From: Nitriliruptoraceae bacterium
Lineage (GTDB): Bacteria; Actinomycetota; Nitriliruptoria; Nitriliruptorales; Nitriliruptoraceae
NCBI GenBank assembly: GCA_007131525.1
Contig: SLQK01000098.1
Coordinates: 1-5,526 of the forward strand
Reading direction: 5' to 3'
Length of the DNA: 5,526 nucleotides
This document shows positions 1-4,984 of the stretch, in pieces; the stretch's first letter is position 1, and each line of letters starts with the position of its first letter. The notes under the pieces were generated by a model, which was not told the origin of the DNA, searched no databases, and was given only the letters and a program-made list of their open reading frames with translations. The position numbers were made by a program, and so were the translations under genes.

Positions 1-398
1 ACCACCAGGACGGTGTCGTCGCCGGAGACGGTGGCGATGACGTGGTCGAGCTCGGCGAGGTCGATCGCCGAGGCGACCGGGTGCGCGCAGGCCGGCGGGG
101 TCCTCAGGACGGCGAGGTTGCCGCTGGCCGCGACGTGGGTGACGAAGCGCTGCAGGAGGTCGTCGAGGCGCTGCCGGGCCGAGGAGGGTCCCGGGTCGGC
201 CGCGAGGCGGTAGACCAGGGCGCCGTCCGCGCCCCGGACCTTGACCGCGCCGACCTCACCGAGGTCACGGCTGACCGTCGCCTCGTGGACCACGATGCCG
301 GCGTCGGCCAGCGCCGCCACGACCTCGACCTGAGAGTGCAGGTCGAGGTCGGTCAGCAGCTGCCGCAGCCGCTGCTGGCGGCGCTCCTTGGTGGTCAT
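1..398 (-). CDS. argR: Arginine repressor, N-terminal and most of C-terminal domain (3' end outside window)
   Basis: Arginine-dependent transcription factor that, in this family, binds ARG-box operators as a hexamer and represses arginine genes. The first 132 residues are visible and the frame runs off the left edge; the family is about 150-170 residues. An N-terminal winged helix-turn-helix (about 1-65) contains EATVSRDL (39-46) as the recognition helix and AVKVRGADGALVYRL as the wing. The C-terminal oligomerisation and arginine-binding domain shows SGNLAVLRTPP (92-102) and SGDDTVLV (125-132), with the two Asp that contact arginine. Differences from the usual patterns are HEAT for TQAT (38-41), PPACAH for PPGAAH (101-106) and ATVSGDDT for GTIAGDDT (122-129). 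The ATG at 398 is chosen because no in-frame start occurs in the codons just upstream and the protein then starts at the family position. A weak GAGG lies ten bases upstream. Being last of the visible genes and co-directional, it is probably co-transcribed and autoregulated. Confidence 0.95.
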   Translation of the reverse strand, partial: MTTKERRQQRLRQLLTDLDLHSQVEVVAALADAGIVVHEATVSRDLGEVGAVKVRGADGALVYRLAADPGPSSARQRLDDLLQRFVTHVAASGNLAVLRTPPACAHPVASAIDLAELDHVIATVSGDDTVLV

Positions 399-407
399 CG
401 ACGTGTG

Positions 408-485
408 GCCTCGCGGTGGGATCGGCGGTCAGCTCAGCGGTGGGATCGGCGGTCAGCTCGACGGTGGGATCAGCGGTCAGCGAGC
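408..485. repeat. 24-bp tandem repeat across the argF stop and the argF-argR gap
   Basis: Three 24-bp units lie at 414-437, 438-461 and 462-485. On the minus strand each contains GCTGACCG followed by C or T and then GATCCCACCG. Units one and two on the plus strand differ only at their last two or three bases; the third, which holds the ArgF end, differs at about four more, including the C/T that makes TGA. Each unit splits into two related 12-bp halves (for example GATCGGCGGTCA and GCTCAGCGGTGG, 8 of 12 identical), and a further half-unit (GCCTCGCGGTGG) lies at 408-419. The argF stop at 470-472 is inside the array; the next units read CGA at that place, with a second in-frame TGA further on. 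The array fills nearly all of the 71-nt gap between argF and argR, leaving no room for a typical promoter. I see no convincing terminator hairpin with a U tract. Confidence 0.9.
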
Positions 486-1417
486 AGGCGCACCAGCAGC
501 GCCTTCTGGGCATGGAGGCGGTTCTCGGCCTGGTCGAACACCCGCGAGGCCGGTCCGTCGAGCACCTCGGCGGCCACCTCCTCGCCGCGGTGGGCCGGGA
601 GGCAGTGCAGGAACACCGCGTCGGCGGCGGCGTGGGCGAACAGCTCGGGCGTCACCCGGTAGGGCTCGAACGCCTCGAGGCGCGCGGAGGCCTCGGCCTC
701 CTGCCCCATCGACGCCCACACGTCGGTGTAGACGGCGTGGGCGCCGCGCACGGCGGCGACGGCATCGGTGGTGACCACCACCTCGCTACCGCTGGCGGCG
801 GCGAGCTGGCGGGCCCGGGCGACGATGTCGCTGTCGGGTGCGTAGCCCTCGGGGTGGGCGACACGGACCTCGACGCCGGCCATCGCACCGGCCAGCAGCA
901 GCGAGTGCGCCACGTTGTTGCCGTCACCGACGTAGGCCAGCACGCTGCCCTCGAGCTGCCCCCCGCGCGCGGCCCGCAGCGTCTGCAGGTCCGCCAGCGC
1001 CTGGCAGGGGTGCTCGAGGTCGGTCAGCGCGTTGACCACCGGCACGGTGGCGTTGGCGGCGAGCTCGTCGATGCGGTCCTGGCCGAAGGTGCGGATCACG
1101 ACCGCGTGGACGAACCGCGACATCACGGCCGCGGTGTCGGCGATCGTCTCACCCCGGCCGAGCTGGAGCTCGGCGGAGGACAGCGGGAGCGGATGGCCAC
1201 CCAGCTCCGCCACCGCCACCTCGAAGGACACGCGGGTGCGGGTGGAGGGCTTCTCGAACACCAGCGCCACGGTCCGGCCGGCCAACGCCTCGGCGTGCGC
1301 ATCGGGTCCTGCCAGACCCCGGGCGGCCTTGAGCCGGTCGGCAAGATCCAGCAGGTCGGTGAGCTGCCCGACGTCGAGGTCGTCGGCGCGCAGGAAGTGC
1401 GGGGGGAACTCGGCCAC
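470..1417 (-). CDS. argF: Ornithine carbamoyltransferase, anabolic
   Basis: Transfers the carbamoyl group of carbamoyl phosphate to ornithine, giving citrulline. From the chosen GTG the protein has 315 residues, normal for the family. Motifs: FEKPSTRTRVSFE (54-66, with STRTR binding carbamoyl phosphate), HPCQALADL (136-144), YVGDGNNVAHS (162-172), TDVWASMGQE (231-240, SMG ornithine loop) and HCLPAHRGEE (271-280, with the catalytic Cys272). GTG at 1417 is preferred because GGAGG lies five bases upstream and because the resulting N-terminus (MAEFPPHFLRADDL) matches family starts. A TTG at 1441 would overlap the argD stop and add eight residues, but it would place the Shine-Dalgarno inside the gene. 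The last four codons (L-A-D-R) and the TGA stop lie in the first unit of the tandem array that continues toward argR. Placement between argD and argR supports a biosynthetic rather than catabolic enzyme. Confidence 0.97.
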   Translation of the reverse strand: MAEFPPHFLRADDLDVGQLTDLLDLADRLKAARGLAGPDAHAEALAGRTVALVFEKPSTRTRVSFEVAVAELGGHPLPLSSAELQLGRGETIADTAAVMSRFVHAVVIRTFGQDRIDELAANATVPVVNALTDLEHPCQALADLQTLRAARGGQLEGSVLAYVGDGNNVAHSLLLAGAMAGVEVRVAHPEGYAPDSDIVARARQLAAASGSEVVVTTDAVAAVRGAHAVYTDVWASMGQEAEASARLEAFEPYRVTPELFAHAAADAVFLHCLPAHRGEEVAAEVLDGPASRVFDQAENRLHAQKALLVRLLADR

Positions 1418-1422
1418 GGGAT

Positions 1423-1427
1423 CCTCC
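1423..1427 (-). promoter_or_regulatory. Ribosome-binding site of argF
   Basis: On the minus strand the bases read GGAGG, followed by ATCCC and then GTG at 1417. This is a near-perfect anti-16S match with a five-base spacer and the clearest ribosome-binding site in the window. It decides the argF start in favour of GTG at 1417 over the upstream TTG at 1441. It also suggests argF can initiate independently, unlike argJ, argB and argD, which overlap their upstream neighbours. Confidence 0.8.
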
Positions 1428-1437
1428 GGGGGCTCGG

Positions 1438-2724
1438 TCAACGATCGGTGTGGCGATCGGTATGGCGATCAGTGAGGTGGTCGGTGTCGTGATCGGTGTG
1501 GTGGCTCGCGACGGCCGCCAGCGCCTCGGCGATGATCGCCACGGCGGTGTCGACCTCCTCTCGGGTGACGGTCAGCGGCGGCGCGAGCCGCAGCACGTCG
1601 GGCGCGACCGCGTTGACGACGAGGTGGCGGTCACGACAGGCGGCCTCGAGCTCACCCGCGACGGGCGCGTCGAGCTCCAGGCCGAGGAGCAGGCCCCGAC
1701 CACGGACCCCGGCCGCCAGGGGCACGGAGCCGACCAGGCCCTGCAGGCCGGCGACCAGCCGCCGGCTGCGCGTCGCCGCCTGGTCGAGCAGGCGCTCGTC
1801 GCGGATCGTGTCGATGACGGCGATGGCCGCCGCGCAGGTCACGGGGTTGCCGCCGAAGGTGGTGGCGTGGTCGCCGGGCTGGAACACCCCGGCCGCCGCG
1901 CCGCGGGCGATGCAGGCACCGATCGGCAGCCCGTTGGCCAGCGCCTTGGCGACCGTGAGCACGTCGGGGATGACGTCGGTGGCCTGGAAGGCGAACCAGG
2001 GGCCTGTCCGGCCCATCCCGGTCTGGACCTCGTCGACGAGCAGCAGGGCCCCATGCTCGTCGCAGGCGGCGCGGGCCGCGGCGAGCACCTCGGCCGGCAC
2101 CGGCCGCACACCCCCCTCGCCCTGGACGACCTCGAGCAGGACCGCGCAGGTCCGATCGGTGACCGCAGCGATCAGCGCATCGGGATCGTCGTGGGGGACG
2201 TGATCAACGAACCCCGCCAACGGGGCGAAGGGCTCGTGCTTGGCCGGCTGCCCGGTGGCCTCCAACGTCGCCAGGGTCCGCCCGTGGAACGAGCCCTCCA
2301 GCGCGACCACCCGCACCTTGTCGGGGTGCTGGGCCTTGCCGTGGCGCCGCGCCAGCTTGATCGCGGCCTCGTTGGCCGTGGCACCGCACTGGGCGAGGAA
2401 CACCGTCGCGTCCGGCCAGCCGGTCACCTCGGCGAGCCGCTCCGCCAGGGTGACGGCGGGCTCGGTGAGGAACAGGTTCGAGGTGTGCACCAGCGTGGCG
2501 GCCTGGCGGGTCACCGCCGCGGTGACAGCCGGGTGGGCGTGCCCGAGGCTGGTCACGGCCAGGCCCGACAGGAAGTCGAGCCAGGCCTGGTCGTCGGCGT
2601 CGAACAGCACCGAGCCCTGTCCCCGCAGGAAGGTCGCCCGCGGCACGCCGTAGGTCGGCATCAGGTGGGCGGCAGCGCGCTCGACGAGCCCCGCGGTCGC
2701 ATCGACAGCCCCCGGCGCGGTCAC
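1438..2724 (-). CDS. argD: Acetylornithine aminotransferase with a repeat-encoded His/Asp-rich tail
   Basis: Class-III PLP-dependent aminotransferase that converts N-acetylglutamate semialdehyde plus glutamate to N-acetylornithine and 2-oxoglutarate. The protein has 428 residues; the family is about 390-405. Landmarks: LMPTYGVPRATFLRGQGS (21-38), FLSGLAVTSLGHAHP (51-65), SFHGRTLATLEATG (145-158), LLLVDEVQTGMGRTG (227-241, D231 near the pyridine ring), TVAKALANGLPIGA (257-270, with K260 as the Schiff-base Lys), TTFGGNPV (288-295) and LRLAPPLTV (378-386). The cofactor-phosphate segment reads QCGATANEAAIKLAR (112-126), where NSGAEANE is usual, so T116 replaces a conserved Glu. The last 21 residues (408-428) are a His/Asp/Thr/Arg tail encoded by the 12-bp repeat at 1443-1502. 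The GTG start overlaps the argB stop (GTGA) behind a G-rich GAGGGG stretch. A substrate as broad as succinyl-diaminopimelate or ornithine is possible for the family, but the operon context favours acetylornithine. Confidence 0.96.
   Translation of the reverse strand: MTAPGAVDATAGLVERAAAHLMPTYGVPRATFLRGQGSVLFDADDQAWLDFLSGLAVTSLGHAHPAVTAAVTRQAATLVHTSNLFLTEPAVTLAERLAEVTGWPDATVFLAQCGATANEAAIKLARRHGKAQHPDKVRVVALEGSFHGRTLATLEATGQPAKHEPFAPLAGFVDHVPHDDPDALIAAVTDRTCAVLLEVVQGEGGVRPVPAEVLAAARAACDEHGALLLVDEVQTGMGRTGPWFAFQATDVIPDVLTVAKALANGLPIGACIARGAAAGVFQPGDHATTFGGNPVTCAAAIAVIDTIRDERLLDQAATRSRRLVAGLQGLVGSVPLAAGVRGRGLLLGLELDAPVAGELEAACRDRHLVVNAVAPDVLRLAPPLTVTREEVDTAVAIIAEALAAVASHHTDHDTDHLTDRHTDRHTDR
1443..1502. 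repeat. 12-bp tandem repeat encoding the ArgD C-terminal tail
   Basis: Five contiguous 12-bp units on the plus strand: GATCGGTGTGGC, GATCGGTATGGC, GATCAGTGAGGT, GGTCGGTGTCGT and GATCGGTGTGGT. The consensus is GATCGGTGTGGY. Read on the minus strand in the argD frame, the units encode variants of T-D-R/H-H and end in H-T-D-R just before the TGA at 1438. The two units nearest the stop differ at one base, and the inner ones are more diverged, as expected if newer copies arose at the stop-codon side. The period is a multiple of three, so copy-number change would keep the frame. The array lies beyond the conserved aminotransferase fold, which ends near residue 406. Confidence 0.9.
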
Positions 2725-3767
2725 CTCGCACCCCCCTCGGGGCGGGCCATGGCCGCACCGGACCGGGCGGCGACCGACGGGGTGACCATCGTGCCGACGC
2801 CCTCGTCGGTGAAGATCTCGATCAGCACCGCGTGCAGCACCCGTCCATCGAGGATGTGGGCCTGTGGCACGCCGTCGCGGATGGCACCGACGATGGAGCG
2901 CACCTTGGGCCGCATGCCCTCGTGGAGCTCCTCGGCGCCGAGCATCTCGTCGAGCCGGTCCACCCCCACCTCGCTGATCAGCGCCTGCTTGTGCGGGTCG
3001 CCGAAGTCGAGGTAGAGGCCCGGCACGTCGGTGAGGTAGACGAGCTTGGAGGCGTGGAGGGCCGCGGCGATGGCGCCCGCCGCCAGGTCCGCGTTGACGT
3101 TGCGGTCGACCCCGTCGGCGTCGCGTCCGACGGTGGCGATCACGGGGAGGAAGCCGTCGGCGAGCAGCTCATCGAGGTAGCGGGTGTCGACCCGCTCCAC
3201 GTCCCCGACCAGCCCCAGGTCCTCGCCGTGGGGCCCGACGGCGGGCCGGACCTGGAGCAGGCCGGCATCGGTGCCGGCGACCCCGACCGCGGGTCCCCCG
3301 GCGTCGGTCACCAGCGACACGACCTCGGGGTTGACCTTGCCGAGCAGGGCCATGCGGACCACATCCATCATCGCGGCGTCGGTGACCCGGAGCCCGCCCA
3401 CGAACCGGGAGGCGACACCCAGCGAGCCGGCCAGCTCGCTGATCTGGGGACCGCCGCCGTGGACGATCACCGGCTTGAGCCCCACGAAGTGCAGCAGGGC
3501 GACGTCAGCCGCGAAGGAGCGCTTGAGCTGCTCGTCGACCATGGCGTTGCCGCCGTACTTGATCACGACGGTCTGGCCATGGAAGCGGGTGATCCACGGC
3601 AGCGCCTCGCGCAGGACCGCGGCCTTCTCCTGGGCGGCCTCGACCCGCTCGGTCGAGACGTGGTCGGCGGTGGTGATCCGCCGACCGCCGATCCGGCGTG
3701 CGACATCGGCGCCGGGCGCGGACGGCACGGTCGGGTCGGGCACGGTGGGCTCCTGCTCGCTGGTCAC
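2721..3767 (-). CDS. argB: Acetylglutamate kinase, probably arginine-feedback-sensitive, with long N-terminal extension
   Basis: Phosphorylates N-acetylglutamate with ATP, usually the controlled step of the pathway. Called length is 348 residues against about 295-300 for the family. Motifs: VIKYGGNAM (68-76), VHGGGPQI (102-109, the glycine-rich loop), RVTDAA (127-132), NVNADLAAG (223-231, N-acetylglutamate site) and MRPKV (285-289). The segment AHILDGRVLHAVLIEIFTDE (303-322) followed by GVGTMV carries the His and Glu of arginine-inhibited hexameric enzymes. Residues about 36-62 fit the N-terminal helix that links dimers into hexamers in such enzymes. The first 35 or so residues are extra, Pro/Thr-rich, with a short PTVP-DPTVP duplication. 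The called GTG overlaps the argJ stop (GTGA). A second GTG, codon 9 at 3743, has AGGAG six bases upstream and could be the real start; a third lies at codon 14. None occurs between there and the conserved domain, so most of the extension is translated in any case. Confidence 0.97.
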   Translation of the reverse strand: MTSEQEPTVPDPTVPSAPGADVARRIGGRRITTADHVSTERVEAAQEKAAVLREALPWITRFHGQTVVIKYGGNAMVDEQLKRSFAADVALLHFVGLKPVIVHGGGPQISELAGSLGVASRFVGGLRVTDAAMMDVVRMALLGKVNPEVVSLVTDAGGPAVGVAGTDAGLLQVRPAVGPHGEDLGLVGDVERVDTRYLDELLADGFLPVIATVGRDADGVDRNVNADLAAGAIAAALHASKLVYLTDVPGLYLDFGDPHKQALISEVGVDRLDEMLGAEELHEGMRPKVRSIVGAIRDGVPQAHILDGRVLHAVLIEIFTDEGVGTMVTPSVAARSGAAMARPEGGAR

Positions 3768-4984
3768 GTCGTGTACTCGGCGTTGAAGCGGACGTACTCC
3801 GGGGTGAGGTCACAGGTCAGCATCGTGGCGTGGGCGTGGCCACTGCCGACGTCCACCCCGATCTCCACCAGCGGCCGGTCCATGGCGACGGCCGCCTGTC
3901 CCCGGTCGAAGCTGGTGGCCACGCCGAACCGGCAGACGGTGATGCCGGCACAGGTCACCGTGACCCGTCGCGGGTCGAAGGTCACGCCGGCGCTGCCCAT
4001 CGCCATCAGGATGCGTCCCCAGTTCGGGTCGGCGCCGTGGATCGCTGCCCGCACCAAGAGCGAGGTCGCGATCGCCCGGGCCAGGCGCTCCGCGTCGGCC
4101 TCGCTCGCGGCGTGCCGCACGGTGATGGCGGCCACCCGGCTCGCCCCCTCACCGTCGGCGACGACCTGCTCCGCGAGGTCGGCGCACACCGCGTGCAGGG
4201 CCCGGCCGACCACCTCGAGGCTGGGGGGCTGCGCGGCCTGTCCGCTGGCCAGCAGCGCCACGGTGTCGGAGGTGGAGCCGTCGCCGTCGACGCTGATGCG
4301 GTTGAAGGTGGAACGGACCGAGCCCGTCAGCAGCCGCCGTGCCAGCGGCCCGGCCATCGGCGCGTCGGTGGTCAGCACCACCAGCAGGGTGGCCATCGCC
4401 GGCTCGATCATGCCGACCCCCTTGGCCATCCCGGCGACCACGCAGCGCCCGCCGGCGTCGTCGGTCACCTCGAAGGCGACCTGCTTGGCGTGGGTGTCGG
4501 TGGTCAGGATGGCCTCGGCAGCCTCAGGTCCGCCGTCGGGGGACAGCCCGGCTGCCAGGCTCGGCAGCGCGTCGAGGATCCGACCCACCGGCAGCGACAC
4601 CCCGATGACGCCGGTGGACATCACCAGCACGTCCTCAAGGGCGACGTCGAGGTGGTCCGCGGCTGCCGTGGCCAGCGCCAGGGTGTGCTCCTGCCCGTGC
4701 GGCGTGCAGACGTTGGCGTTGCCGCTGTTGATCAGCACCGCCTGGGCGCGGCCGTCGGCGGCGTGCCGTTCGGTGAGCAGGCAGGCCGGGGCCTTGACGA
4801 CGTTGGTGGTGGTGACCACCGCCGCACCGGCGGGCGCGTCGGCGACGACCAGCGCGAGGTCGGGTCGGCCCGAGGGCTTGACCCCGCTGACCGCCCCACC
4901 GGCCCGGAAGCCCTCCGGCGCGGTGACGCCCCCCTCGATCGGGGTCAGACCGGTGCGGTCCTCGGGTCCCCAGCCGGCGATCAC
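3764..4984 (-). CDS. argJ: Glutamate N-acetyltransferase / ornithine acetyltransferase
   Basis: Transfers the acetyl group of N-acetylornithine to glutamate, releasing ornithine and closing the acetyl cycle; some family members also use acetyl-CoA, which cannot be decided here. The protein has 406 residues, normal for the family. Motifs: GGVTAPEGFRAGG (18-30), NSGNAN (86-91), STGVIG (123-128, oxyanion-hole Thr-Gly), KGVGMIEPAMATLL (188-201, with T199 as the self-cleavage site and nucleophile that splits alpha and beta chains), FNRISVDGDGSTSD (227-240), GADPNWGRI (317-325) and the C-terminal EYVRFNAEYTT. Ala196 replaces the Asn usual in PNMAT. The GTG start overlaps the argC stop by GTGA, and no other in-frame ATG, GTG or TTG occurs before the conserved GGVTAP segment, so this start is well supported. 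Upstream is a G-rich run rather than a clean Shine-Dalgarno, which fits coupled translation. Its stop overlaps argB in the same way. Confidence 0.98.
   Translation of the reverse strand: MIAGWGPEDRTGLTPIEGGVTAPEGFRAGGAVSGVKPSGRPDLALVVADAPAGAAVVTTTNVVKAPACLLTERHAADGRAQAVLINSGNANVCTPHGQEHTLALATAAADHLDVALEDVLVMSTGVIGVSLPVGRILDALPSLAAGLSPDGGPEAAEAILTTDTHAKQVAFEVTDDAGGRCVVAGMAKGVGMIEPAMATLLVVLTTDAPMAGPLARRLLTGSVRSTFNRISVDGDGSTSDTVALLASGQAAQPPSLEVVGRALHAVCADLAEQVVADGEGASRVAAITVRHAASEADAERLARAIATSLLVRAAIHGADPNWGRILMAMGSAGVTFDPRRVTVTCAGITVCRFGVATSFDRGQAAVAMDRPLVEIGVDVGSGHAHATMLTCDLTPEYVRFNAEYTT

Noticed and set aside
399..469. Separate promoter or Rho-independent terminator between argF and argR
   Set aside because: The gap is almost wholly tandem repeat, with no AT-rich -10 element, no clear stem followed by a T run on the minus strand, and no ARG-box-like palindrome.
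414..485. CRISPR-like repeats
   Set aside because: Units are directly adjacent with no spacers and are not palindromic in the CRISPR manner.
265..513. Minus-strand frame with an eight-residue repeat (LTADPTxE)
   Set aside because: It is the 24-bp array read in another frame, overlapping the ends of argF and argR, both of which are strongly conserved in their own frames. A conserved small protein is unlikely.
1415..1441. TTG at 1441 as argF start, overlapping the argD stop
   Set aside because: The strong GGAGG with correct spacing serves the GTG at 1417, and the extra eight residues do not match family N-termini. It remains possible but less likely.
416..1492. 358-residue plus-strand frame with repeated S-A-V-G and W-R-S-V segments at its ends
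   Set aside because: The repeats in the peptide are just the two tandem DNA arrays read on the other strand; the middle is the complement of argF.
1450..3015. 521-residue open frame on the plus strand opposite argD and the end of argB
   Set aside because: Same reason: a codon-bias shadow of conserved minus-strand genes, without motifs or a credible ribosome-binding site.
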